A DNA stretch of 35,241 bases from Pseudomonas sp. Lineage in GTDB: Bacteria; Pseudomonadota; Gammaproteobacteria; Pseudomonadales; Pseudomonadaceae. Positions 25,682-35,120 of the stretch are shown here, one piece after another. The stretch covers positions 1 through 35,241 of the forward strand of contig NZ_JAQGNX010000017.1 in NCBI RefSeq assembly GCF_028293835.1. The letters are read 5' to 3'. A program made the translations under genes and the position numbers. Each line of letters starts with the position of its first letter. Position 1 is the stretch's first letter. The notes under the pieces were generated by a model. That model worked only from the letters and a program-made list of their open reading frames with translations, had not been told where the DNA came from and ran no database searches.

Positions 25682-27913
25682 ATGAGTGAGCAAATAATTG
25701 GCGGCAGTCCACGCCGGGTTGATGGACGCCTGAAAGTCACCGGTACCGCGATGTACGCGTCCGACCACCATCTGCAGAACATGGCGTACGGCTATGGTGT
25801 CTTCAGTACCATCGCCAGCGGCAAAGTCACCGGCCTGAACCTTGATGAAGCGCGCAAATCCCCTGGGGTGATCGATATTTTTCACTCCGGGCATTTTGCC
25901 GAGGTGTATCACACCGACCCGGTCCCCAGTTCTCCGGCCAACATATTGACCAGCAGCAAAGCTGACGAAAACCGTCTGCCCTTCGAGGACGACACCGTCT
26001 ATTACGCGGGGCAATTTGTAGCGTTGGTGGTGGCCGATACCTTCGAACATGCCCGCGCTGCAGCGTATAAAGTGTCGGTCAGCTACAGCAAAAGTCCGAC
26101 CGTTGCCAACCTTCAGCAAGGCCTTAAAGCCGGGGCACCCAAGGAGGGCGGCCGTGGTCATTCCCGAGGCGATCCTGAACCGGCATTTAACCAGGCCGCG
26201 CATTCCATGGACGCCACCTATACGACACCCGTCGAGACCCACAACCCGATGGAGATGCATGCAACGGTCGCGTATTGGGAGAATGGGCATTTATATGTTT
26301 ACGAAGCCACTCAAGGGGTGGTTGCGCATCGTAATGCGTTGTCGCGGATTTTTGGCCTGTCCCCGGATCGAGTCGAGGTGAGAGCCCCTTTTATTGGTTC
26401 TGGTTTCGGCGGCAAGTTATGGATTTGGCCGCACTCTGTGGCGGCTTGCGGCGCGGCAAAAATGCTCGACAGACCGGTGCAGCTAGTGGTGCCCCGGCAA
26501 CAAATGTTTACCACGACCGGGCACCGGCCTGCGACTCAGCAGCGCGTTCGATTGGCCACTGACCCTCAGGGCAAACTGCTTTCCGTGCGTCATGAGTCAA
26601 TTAATACCACGTCGTTTACCGACCAGTACGTAGAGAACTGCGGCACCTCTACGCGCAGTCTTTATAGCTGCGCCAATGTATTAGTCAGTCAGAAAACCGT
26701 TGAGGTGAATCACGGCACACCGACGTCCATGCGCGCACCCGGCGCTGCGCCTGGACTGTTCGCGCTGGAATCGGCCATGGACGAAATGGCCGAGGTGCTC
26801 AAGATGGACCCGGTGGCGTTTCGCAAACTCAACGTGGCCGACCGCGACGAGAGCCAGAATTTGCCGTGGTCCAGCAATCACCTACAAGACGCTATTGACC
26901 AAGCCGCTGAGCGTTTTGGCTGGCAGCACCGTGATCCGCGCAACGGCGTCATGCAGGACGGTCATGAAAAAATCGGCTACGGCATGGCGGCCTGCAATTG
27001 GGATGCTTTTCGCACCCCTGCGGAGGCTCGGGTTTCGTTGCGTGCTGACGGGACCGCGTATGCCATCTGCGGTGTGCAGGATATCGGCACCGGAACTTAC
27101 ACCGTGATTGCCCAGGCCGTGAGCAGTTTGACCGGGATTGCGCTGGATAAAATTGAAGTTGAGCTCGGTAACTCGTCCTTTCCACCCGCCCCGGTTTCAG
27201 GTGGATCGTGGGCGACGGCCAGTGTGTTACCTGCCGTTGCCGAAGCCACACGGCAAGCAATCGCTCAGCTGAAAGCCTTTGCGACCAGCAAGCGCGGAGC
27301 ATTTGCTGGCGCCAATGCAGACTCACTCAGTGTCGAGAACGGAAACCTCAAGGGTGCTGATAAATCCATGGCGATTGCCGATGTGCTTAAGGCTCAGAAG
27401 CTCGCCAGTGCTGATGGCCAGGCGCATACGGGGATGGCAGAAACTGACAAGTATTCGTTCCGGTCTTTTGGAGCGCATTTTGTCGAAGTGCGCTGGGATC
27501 CGGGAATTTCCCGCTTACGGGTCGCCAGGGTGGTAAGTGCTATTGATGTTGGGCAAGTGATCAATCAGAAAACCGCCAGTAATCAAGTTGAAGGCGCTAT
27601 CGTCATGGCTATTGGAATGGCTATGTTTGAAGAGACCGAATATGACGAGCGCAACGCGATGCCGGTCAACAATAACTACGCAGAATACGTAGTGCCCGTT
27701 CACGCAGATCAGCCCGAAGTGGACGTGATACTGCTTAATTACCCCGACTACAAACTCAATGAATTTGGTGCGCGGGGTATTGGTGAAATAGGAGTGACTG
27801 GGCTAGCAGCTGCTATCGCAAACGCGGTGTATCACGCCACGGGTAAGCGGGTGCGTGATTTGCCGATTTCGATGGAAAAACTGATGGAGGAGGAACCCAT
27901 GTTGCGGGCCTGA
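25682..27913 (+). CDS. paoC: Aldehyde oxidoreductase molybdenum subunit, PaoC/YagR-like
   Basis: This is the catalytic large subunit, 743 residues. The N-terminal domain begins GGSPRRVDGRLKVTGTAMYA. Molybdopterin-contact segments are visible as GSGFGGKLWIWPH, MRAPGAAPGLFALESAMDE and QDIGTGTYTVIAQ. The catalytic glutamate is E702 in GARGIGEIGVTG. The length matches PaoC. The ATG at 25682 follows GGCGGAGGA. The enzyme should bind molybdopterin cytosine dinucleotide and needs a PaoD/XdhC-type chaperone; none is encoded in this window. It is exported as a complex with PaoA and PaoB. Confidence 0.93.
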   Translation: MSEQIIGGSPRRVDGRLKVTGTAMYASDHHLQNMAYGYGVFSTIASGKVTGLNLDEARKSPGVIDIFHSGHFAEVYHTDPVPSSPANILTSSKADENRLPFEDDTVYYAGQFVALVVADTFEHARAAAYKVSVSYSKSPTVANLQQGLKAGAPKEGGRGHSRGDPEPAFNQAAHSMDATYTTPVETHNPMEMHATVAYWENGHLYVYEATQGVVAHRNALSRIFGLSPDRVEVRAPFIGSGFGGKLWIWPHSVAACGAAKMLDRPVQLVVPRQQMFTTTGHRPATQQRVRLATDPQGKLLSVRHESINTTSFTDQYVENCGTSTRSLYSCANVLVSQKTVEVNHGTPTSMRAPGAAPGLFALESAMDEMAEVLKMDPVAFRKLNVADRDESQNLPWSSNHLQDAIDQAAERFGWQHRDPRNGVMQDGHEKIGYGMAACNWDAFRTPAEARVSLRADGTAYAICGVQDIGTGTYTVIAQAVSSLTGIALDKIEVELGNSSFPPAPVSGGSWATASVLPAVAEATRQAIAQLKAFATSKRGAFAGANADSLSVENGNLKGADKSMAIADVLKAQKLASADGQAHTGMAETDKYSFRSFGAHFVEVRWDPGISRLRVARVVSAIDVGQVINQKTASNQVEGAIVMAIGMAMFEETEYDERNAMPVNNNYAEYVVPVHADQPEVDVILLNYPDYKLNEFGARGIGEIGVTGLAAAIANAVYHATGKRVRDLPISMEKLMEEEPMLRA

Positions 27914-27932
27914 CGGGGCGTCCATTCGGTGC

Positions 27933-27962
27933 GCCGATCCATGCTCAATGTCCATGATCGGC
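27933..27962. other. Stem-loop between convergent genes
   Basis: GCCGAT plus CATG pairs with CATG plus ATCGGC across a nine-base loop, with a single bulged C. It lies between the convergent paoC and DUF2388 genes. There is no T-tract on either side, so intrinsic termination is unproven. It could end or protect either transcript. Confidence 0.35.
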
Positions 27963-27976
27963 TACCGGACTACAGC

Positions 27977-28311
27977 TTATTCAGGTGCTACTACAATAGC
28001 CTCGGCAATTTCCAGGTCGGTTCCGACCATACGATGATCCTGGTCGCGAAAGTACCCGAGCGCCTGTTCAAGAGCCGCGCCGCGGATTGCTCCATCACTG
28101 GCGACAAAGCTTGTAGCATCGCCCCGTGCCATCTCGATTATTTTCTTGTCGTTACCGCTGGAAGAAGAGACGGTGTCGGTGGTGGCGTCGCTCGTACCTT
28201 TCAGCGCTTTCCCGGTAGCATTCAGGGTCATACGAAACTGGTTGCGCAGGCCCCAGTCGCGGTAGCTACAAGCACCGCAGCAACGCCCAAGGTCCGTAGT
28301 CGGAACTTCAT
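27977..28311 (-). pseudogene. DUF2388 small exported protein, frameshifted
   Basis: The start at 28311 has a good ribosome site (AAGGAG) and encodes a signal peptide (MKFRLRTLGVAAVLVATATG) that runs into TGA after CATSFV. The family body (KALKGTSDATTDTVSSSSG, then KKIIEMARGDATSFVASDGAIRGAALEQAL) continues in another frame from an ATG that overlaps that TGA as ATGA. The total length is two bases over a multiple of three, as expected for one lost base; TTCCGT becoming TTCGT would restore the frame. The mature part without its signal would stay in the cytoplasm. It could instead be a sequencing error. Confidence 0.72.
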
Positions 28312-28341
28312 TGCAATACTCCTTCCGCTAAGACGCGAGGG

Positions 28342-29015
28342 TTATCTGAGGAACGCGCTCATGTCGCTTGTGAGAGCGTTGATCGCGGCTTTGAAATCTT
28401 CCGTGGTGATTGTTTGCGAACTGTTGCTCAAGGTCTTACCAAATATCTTGCGTACTACTTTGACTTGCGGCATCCCTGTCTGGGCATCTACCAGGTCAGC
28501 TTCAATGTACAGCTCGGTGTTCTGATCGCGATGGCCCGTCGCAGCCATGGTTGCCCCGACTACAGCTGAAATCGGAATAATTTCATACCAATGCATTCCC
28601 TCGTTCGACGCGCTGACACCCGTAATGGCAGCGTGCATGATCAAGGTTGGCTCGCCAGCAGGCGCCTGCTGCAAACTACTGACTACGCGGTAGCGCTGGC
28701 TGAGTGCTGACTTGGCATTGCTGGTCATGTAGGCCTGTAGCTCGTTAATGGTTTTCATGTTCACCCGATCCGTCGGACTCGGTGTTGGGTACAGGTCAAG
28801 CTGTTTGAACACGACGTTGTTGTAATTGCCCGGCTGAAAGCCCGGCGCTACCCAGCGCAAGGTTTCCTGACCACTGGCAGACTTGGTTTGTTGTAAGCCG
28901 CTGTAACTAGTCAAATAGCCTGAAAACTTTCTTGCTCGGTAACTTCCGAGACGCATCCCCCAAGCACAAAGCTACTGACTACAGCACCTGCCACCCATTT
29001 ACCTAATACGTTCAT
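28342..29015 (-). pseudogene. DUF3313 lipoprotein, frameshifted (paralogue of 32628-33302)
   Basis: The start at 29015 encodes a lipoprotein signal (SSFVLGGCVSEVTEQE, lipobox LGGC) and then shifts frame. The body continues as FSGYLTSYSGLQQ and on to DFKAAINALTSDMSAFLR. Compared with the intact paralogue, where VTEREQYSGFLPNYNNLQ is continuous, one A is missing in the A-run near 28930 (GAAAG instead of GAAAAG). Both copies share AAITGVSASNEGM and ATGHRDQ motifs. It probably was an outer-membrane lipoprotein of unknown role. It lies 30 bp upstream of the DUF2388 gene and 42 bp downstream of the broken FadL gene. Confidence 0.75.
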
Positions 29016-29057
29016 GCTGATTATTCTCGCTGGGTTAAAAAGGGTTGGCTTCAAACG

Positions 29058-29957
29058 TCAAAACCGCCAAGTCATATGGCCGGTCAAACTCTGTAGCCAT
29101 GCGTTGGTGAAAGAGCCGGAGATACGATCCCCGGACAACGGTTTGCTCTGGTCCGTGGACAGATCACCCATCCAGACGAGTGGTGGACTGCGCACCGAAG
29201 CGTGACGTGTCTATGTTTGCGTAGATGTCACCGAACCTGGACCAGTCTTGCCAGTGATCGTGGCCAGCAACGCCCATTGCGGGTCCAACTGTTGGTACAG
29301 GCTGAGCGTCGCTGTCTGGGGAACCGTAAGATCCAGACTGGTATTGGTTCCGTTGAGCCGATTTACCAAAGGGCCACTGCCGTGCACCGTCAGGCCGTCC
29401 TCGAAGTCCAGTTTGACTTGGCTGGTGTAGGCCAAGCCGATCCGTGTGCCAGGTCGGGGAGAGTAAATCACCCCGACATTGCCGCCCAATCCCCACGTAT
29501 TGGCGTGGTACTTGTATTGCCCGTCAGAACGATCGGTTATCTGCAGCGGACTTTGGTCGATGTTGGCTTGAGTCTGGAGCATGCCGTACATGGCTTTGAT
29601 CCCTACGCCTACCGACCATTGATCGTTGAAGCGATACGCCACGCTGGGAACGAACGACAAGCCGCCGATGCTGCCGTATTGGGCAGAATAGCGTCCGGAC
29701 CAGTTGTTCTTGTAGTCGAGAGCCAGACCGAAGTCGGCGTAGTTGCCGAAGCCAACACTCCATTGGTCATTCAGTTTATGACTAATGAAAAAACTCGCGC
29801 CCGGCGTTGGGTCAACAGCGTTGCCACTTCCGCTACCAGAGACATTGGTGTCTGAGTCGGCGTCAAATTTCACATGGCCGTAGACTACTTGAGCGCCCGC
29901 CGATATCTGTGTGCCCTCTAGATAACTTAAGCCCGCTGGGTTACTGGAACAAAATCA
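29058..29957 (-). pseudogene. FadL/OmpP1-type outer membrane protein, truncated and degraded
   Basis: A hydrophobic-substrate porin relic. The 5' end is missing: the reading frame enters at SSNPAGLSYLEGTQISAGAQ, a segment normally about 50 residues inside FadL, just after the signal peptide and plug. The barrel then runs through NDQWSVGFGNYADFGLALDY and YRFNDQWSVGVGIKAMYGML to WALLATIT, where a base is lost (ACTTGG to ACTGG). It continues as WQDWSRFGDIYANIDTSRFG. A third frame carries a typical barrel end, GDRISGSFTNAWLQSL up to HMTWRF, after an apparent internal deletion of roughly 100 residues. The lost 5' end coincides with the start of the divergent gene at 29958. Confidence 0.75.
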
Positions 29958-32506
29958 ATGCGCCAATACCTATCGCGTTCAAGCTTGCTCATGCTGTGCT
30001 TGCTGCTATTCGCTGGGGTAGCCTTGGCCCAAGCGCAATCCCTCTCTAAATCCGAACCGCCCAGCCCACCCTGGCCTCAAGTCATCACCGACGGCGCATC
30101 AACCCTGACCGTTTACCAACCACAACTCGACAGCTGGGACGGCTATACGCTGCAGGCCCGCTCCGCCGTGGTAGCGTCGGATAAAAGTGGTGCCACTACG
30201 TACGGGATTGTGTATGCCAGTGCCCATACGTTGGTAGACAAAGCCACTCGTTGGGTGTTGCTGGATCAATACAAAATAACCAAAGTCGACTTTCCCGACA
30301 CACAACCTCAAACCGCTACCTGGGTTGCGCTGCTTGAAAAGGACGCTGCGGGGCGCAAAAAAACCATCTCGCTCGACCAACTGGAAGCGGCCATGGGCAC
30401 GGTTGAAGCCCAGCAGGCATCTGATAGCGAGCCTTTAGAAAACAATCCGCCGACGATTATCACCAGCTCGTCACCTGCCATTTTGGTCTACGTCGATGGG
30501 GAACCCACTTACCGGCCAATGACAGGCACCGGGTTTGAACGGGTGATCAATACCCGCCCACTGCTGCTTAAAGATTCCCACGGCACGCACTTTTTGCATG
30601 TGTTTGATGGCTGGATGGTCGCCGATGGCGTCTCTGGCGAATATGCGCCACTTGCCAAGCCTGCGGCTGATTTGGCGAAGGCCATGAAAATTGCGGTCGA
30701 CAGCCGACAGGTCGACTTGCTCACCGGGCAAGCTGGCCCTGACGAAAAAGCACCCTCGTTAGCAAAAGGCCCCGTCCCGCACATTTTCATCGCCACGACA
30801 CCAACCGAGCTTATCGTCACAGACGGCCCGCCCAACTGGCAGCCGATCCAGGGCACGCAGTTGCTCTTCGCACAAAATACGACTGGCATTTGTTCAAGGA
30901 GATCGGTGATCAAAGCAACTATGCGCTGATCTCAGGACGTTGGTTCAAGTCCGCCGATATTTCAGGCCCATGGACCTTTGCCGCAGCGAATGAGCTGCCG
31001 GCAGACTTCGCCAACATCCCTGATGACAGCCCGAAAGAAAACGTTAAAGCCTCGGTCGCTGGTACACCTCAAACCAAGGAAGCGGCCATCGCCGCATCGA
31101 TTCCGCAAACGTCGGCTATCGATAAAACCAAGGTCAAGATGAGCCCTCCGCAATTCGACGGCGAGCCTCAACTCAAGGCGATCGAACATACATCGCTGCA
31201 ATACGTTGTGAATACCGCTACGCCGCTCATCATGATCGACGCCCAACACTGGTACGCCGTAGAGAACGGCATCTGGTTCGTCGCCCCGACAGTGCAGGGC
31301 CCATGGGCCGTTGCGACAATCGTCCCTGCGGCACTTTACTCAATACCGCCCAGCTCTCCCCGCACTACGTGACCTACGTGAAAATCTACAACAGCACCGG
31401 CAACATCGTGGTGGTGGGTTATACACCCGGTTACCAAGGCACAACGGTTGACCCGGTGAGCGGCGTTGTTGTGTATGGCACTGGTTATCGGTATACGCCA
31501 TGGGTCGGCACGGTCTGGTATGGGCCACCGGTGACCTATGGTTTGGGCGTGGCGGTTCGTTATACCCCGTGGACCGGGTGGACCTTTGGATTTGGCTTCG
31601 GCTGGAGTTCAGGTGGCAGCACCATTGCCGTGGGTTGGGGCTGGGGTGCTTATCCATGGTGGGGGCCATATAGCTGGGATTATGCCTGGGGACCCCGACT
31701 CTATCCGGCGCCTATCGCTTGGGCCGGTGCCGCGTACGGATATCGCGGTGGCGTGGGGGCGAGGCGGTTGGGCGGGCACCACGGGCAACATCTACGGTCA
31801 ATGGGGATCGCGTGCCACAGTCAGTAAATATTCAGCGGGATATAACGCGTGGACCGGGAATCGTTGGGCGACCCAAGTCGGTACCTCTTATAACTCACGC
31901 ACGGGCGTTTCTGCTGCGTGTCAACGTGGCGCGGCACACAACGTTTACACCGGCGATTACGCTTATGGTGGAAGTGGAGTCGCTGTCGGAAAGAACGGTG
32001 CCGCAGTGGCTGGGCAGCGTGGAACTGTCGGCAATACACGTACCGGCAATCAAGTGTCGGCGAGCCAAGGTGTGGCCTATAACCCGAACACCGGCAAAAG
32101 CACTAATTTCGCCAGTATCAACGGCAAGAACAGTAGCGCGGTGCGAGTCGGTGACAATGTTTACGCCGGGAATGACGGTAAGGTCTATCAAAAAACCGAC
32201 AGCGGTTGGGAGCAGAAGACCGGCAACGGGTCCAACCGCCCGCCTCAAGCAAAACCACCCGCCCAGGGAACCCGACCTTCTCCAACCCAGCCACCGGTGA
32301 CGCGCCCTCCACAAACGCCCCCGGGTTCCACGCCACGGCCCGCCACTGCTTCTACCAATACCGGTAATGGCAACAGCCAGTATCAAAACCTGGACCGCCA
32401 ATCGGCTGCCCGCGGCCAGGGTGAACAGCGCACGAACAATTATCGCTCGTCGTCGCAGTCTATGGCCCGGTCTTCGGGTGGTGGTGGCGGATTTCAAAGA
32501 CGGTAA
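29958..32506 (+). pseudogene. Large secreted Trp/Gly/Tyr-rich protein, three frame disruptions
   Basis: It encodes about 850 residues if repaired. A signal peptide (SLLMLCLLLFAGVALAQA) leads into WPQVITDGASTLTVYQPQLDSW. Repeated modules of the type PTYRPMTGTGFERVINTR and ISGRWFKSADISGPWTF follow. After them come a Gly/Trp/Tyr-rich stretch (about 31440-31730), tandem TG-containing repeats (YNAWTGNRWATQ, YNSRTGVS, VYTGDYAYGG, YNPNTGKS) and a Pro/Ser tail. I recall similar proteins labelled carbohydrate-binding family V/XII. Breaks: near 30885 (ACTTGG to ACTGG), near 31360 (C-run 5 to 4) and near 31752 (probably loss of a GC unit). The promoter side abuts the truncated FadL gene. Confidence 0.7.
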
Positions 32507-32627
32507 GGCGGCGATAAAATGAGACTCGTTGCGCCTAGCCCAGGAGCGGATCGATCTAGTGCGGGCTTGCCAGGCCCGCGAGGGGTTATGTCCCAAAGAA
32601 TAAATGCGACGCGTTCGAGGCGCCAGG

Positions 32628-33302
32628 TTACCGAATAAACGCCTGCAAATCACTGGTCAGCTTATCGATTGCCGCTTTGAAGTCATTGGTGGTGATGGCC
32701 TGGCTGGCGTTTTTCAACTGCTGACCGAACACTTTACGCACGACTTTGGCCACGGTTTGATTGTTGCTGGTGTCGATCAGTTCGGCTTCAATAAAAAGCG
32801 CGGTGTCCTGATCCCGGTGACCAGTCGCGGCGGTAACGGTGCCTACCACGGCCGCAACGGGAATCACCTCATACCACTTCATGCCTTCGTTCGAAGCGCT
32901 GACGCCGGTGATCGCCGCCCGTAGGACCAATGTTTTTGAACCAGGAGGTGCTAGTTTAGGGTTCGAGACGATCAGGTATTTTTGACCCAACACACCCTTA
33001 GCTTTGTTGGTCATGTAACTCTGCAGCTCATCCAGAGTTTGGCGATTGACCCGCTCATTAGGCTGCGGCGTCGGGTACAACTCCAACCGACTGAAAGCCA
33101 CCACATTGTAGTCATTCGGATTCCAGGAAGGGATTACCCAGCGCATAGCCTTTTCGCCACTGGCAGTGGTGACTTCTTGCAGATTGTTGTAGTTGGGCAG
33201 GAAGCCGGAGTATTGCTCGCGCTCGGTAACTTTTGAGGTACAACCGCCGATCAACAGACTAGTCAGTGCTACACCGACAAACAGTTTTCGGGACAGATTC
33301 AT
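32628..33302 (-). CDS. DUF3313 lipoprotein (intact)
   Basis: This 224-residue protein has a lipoprotein signal peptide with lipobox IGGC (C21) followed by TSKVTEREQYSGFLPNY. It is the intact counterpart of the broken gene at 28342-29015, with shared motifs YPTPQPNERVN, AAITGVSASNEGMKWYE, ATGHRDQDT and KVVRKVFGQQLKNASQAIT. The ATG at 33302 follows GGAGCGAC. It is the last gene of a minus-strand series with the Gly/Ser-repeat and DUF2092 genes upstream, 21 bp after the former. Residue 2 after the cysteine is Ser, so outer-membrane sorting is likely. Function is unknown. Confidence 0.88.
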   Translation of the reverse strand: MNLSRKLFVGVALTSLLIGGCTSKVTEREQYSGFLPNYNNLQEVTTASGEKAMRWVIPSWNPNDYNVVAFSRLELYPTPQPNERVNRQTLDELQSYMTNKAKGVLGQKYLIVSNPKLAPPGSKTLVLRAAITGVSASNEGMKWYEVIPVAAVVGTVTAATGHRDQDTALFIEAELIDTSNNQTVAKVVRKVFGQQLKNASQAITTNDFKAAIDKLTSDLQAFIR

Positions 33303-33323
33303 AGTGTCGCTCCATGCTTTGGT

Positions 33324-34102
33324 TTATTGCGGCATAGGCACTACGGTGTAATACACACCGTTCGCGCCGTAGAAAGGCTGGACCCAGGAGTTACCGCACT
33401 CGTAGTAAGTGAAGCTGGAGCGGGTCTTTAATCCGCATCCAGGGGAAGAGTGACGAAGGTTGAGCCCATGGGCATGGTGGGCGGCGCGGAGCCCGTCATT
33501 CCCGCGTTATAGCCTGCGCCATAGGCGTTATTGTTAGCGCTCTGGTTGGCAGCAGTGGCGATCGCAACACCTGCTGCTATGCCCACGGCGGCAGCAGCAG
33601 CTGGATTCACATTATTGTAGGAACCACAGTTGTAACATCCGCTGCTGGCGTACACCGCCGTCGGCGCGTGGTAATAGCTAGTGCCGTTATAGCTGGAGTT
33701 GGAGGTTGGCGGGTGATAGGCCGTCGTGCCATAACCATTCGCATGGTATCCGGCGGCACTTGCTCCATTTTCACCATTGGCGTGCCACGAACCTTCGCCA
33801 CCAGATGCTGTACCGCCTTCGGCCCCGGTGCCATGCCAAGCCCCTTGACCACCGGATGCAGTACCACCTTGTTCGCTTTTCCCGCTCCAACTACCGCCGC
33901 CGCCTGAGGCGGTTCCTCCTCGATTACTTTGGCCACTCCAACTGCCACTTCCACCAGAAGCCGTGCCAGCATCGCCCGAGTGACTCCAAGAGCCGCCGCC
34001 ACCTGATGAGTGCCCGTAACTGGAAGCATGCGACCACGCCATCGCTTGATTACAGATCGGCGCCGTGATTAAAAAACCGATCAGAGCCCATATTCCTTTC
34101 AT
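33324..34102 (-). pseudogene. Gly/Ser-repeat exported protein, frameshifted near its end
   Basis: This is a secreted protein with a signal peptide (LIGFLITAPICNQAMA) and five 17-residue repeats of the type SGGGGSWSGKSEQGGTA (residues 32-116). A Tyr/Asn-rich part with CYNCG and an alanine-rich hydrophobic segment follow. The present frame stops at 33428. In the next frame the coding sense continues for about 35 residues (SSFTYYECGNSWVQPFYG to the stop at 33324). This is explained by one lost C: TLPPGC is expected where TLPLDAD is read. The loss removes a terminal, cysteine-containing domain. It lies 15 bp after the DUF2092 gene and 21 bp before the DUF3313 gene, so the three form an operon. 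Confidence 0.72.
33755..34009 (-). repeat. Five tandem 51-bp coding repeats
   Basis: Within the Gly/Ser-repeat protein, five consecutive 17-codon units share SGGxGSW followed by four variable residues and GGTA. Units differ at many positions, so they are old or selected for protein sequence rather than recent duplications. Confidence 0.75.
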
Positions 34103-34117
34103 GATTCAGTTCCTCAC

Positions 34118-34935
34118 TCAGGGGGTCGCAACCGGTGGTTTAACCCCGTCCGGGGCGCGCATGTCTGGAGGCGGGGCAAACTTGATCCGCTGGGCCTGGT
34201 CGATGTTCTGCGGCTTGAAGAACTCTGCAGGTAACGCTGAGCTGAGCGCCCAATCGCTAAACGCGATCTGATGTCGGGACTGAGTTGGATCGTCAAGAAA
34301 CACGGCGCGTAACATGCGTGGGAGTTTGTCTTTAGCACCGATCCAGCCTGAACGAATACGGTGTCGGTGGTGTACGCAATTACATCCGTCGTGGTGTCGC
34401 CAATCACGGTTGACTGACCGATATAAAACGCCAGGCGCATGTCCCTGGACAGGTCTTGATAGGGATTTGCCACGATTACATCGGTAAACGGAAAATAAAT
34501 TGCAGCACGTTGGTAGGCGGCCTCCAGGGTTGCATCGATGGTGGACGGCGCCTCTGCTTGCGCCAGTAGATTTTCCTTCGGGGCGAAGGCATAGGCTTGC
34601 TTGCCATCGTAATAAAACTCGGTCGCCGGACCGTCTCCGGACATCAATACACGTAGATGATCAGGTCGCTGCAAATTGACCTGCGCCACCGTGCTATAGG
34701 CTAACGGTGGTCCAAGTCGGCTGGGTTTTTCATACGTAGTGATGGCTTTGAAACTCATGCCCTGGGTGCCAGCCAACTTTGCACTCATGGCCTTCAGCAC
34801 TTCCAACGCTTTTGGCTCTAATTTGATCTCTGCCCTTGAATCGACGGGTGTTTCTGCCGCATGGAGGGATGCTACGAACAAGCTGATCAATAGAACGAGC
34901 GGATTCCAACAGACGCGCCGAGAAAATCCAAGCAT
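34118..34935 (-). pseudogene. DUF2092 exported protein, frameshifted
   Basis: From the ATG at 34935 (GGAG seven bases upstream) it encodes a signal peptide (NPLVLLISLFVASLHAAE) and a DUF2092 body (ALEVLKAMSAKLAGTQGMSF, DHLRVLMSGDGPATEFYYDG, TVIGDTTTDVIAY). After DTVFVQA the frame is lost. The family end continues in the next frame as IGAKDKLPRMLRAVFLDDP and on to the stop at 34118. One T is missing near 34345 (GCTTGG to GCTGG), which would restore the tryptophan expected before IG. The fold resembles LolA/LolB-like periplasmic lipoprotein carriers, so a role in lipid or outer-membrane handling is possible. It is the first gene of the three-gene minus-strand operon. Confidence 0.75.
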
Positions 34936-35120
34936 CGTGTTCTCCACAGAGATCAGATTGAATTAGAGCCTAGCAAAGGAATAAGAAATGGGATGAGTAT
35001 ATTATTTTTCATTTGGACGCCGAAATCAGCTTGGTTGGAGATTTACTGATTACTGCTACTCGGTGTCGAAAGTAGTCTGGCGAAAACGTGTTTCCGTGCG
35101 ACTGATCTTTAATTGCACAC

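Noticed and set aside
30870..31770. Programmed ribosomal frameshifting in the large secreted gene
   Set aside because: There is no slippery heptamer or pseudoknot-like structure at the breaks. Three breaks in one gene, and similar breaks in its neighbours, fit lost bases better.
33755..34009. CRISPR-like regular repeat array
   Set aside because: The repeats are in-frame, protein-level units of 51 bp with no unique spacers, inside a signal-peptide-bearing gene.
34936..35120. Small gene between the DUF2092 relic and the rRNA terminator
   Set aside because: No frame with a start and ribosome site was found; the stretch appears noncoding.
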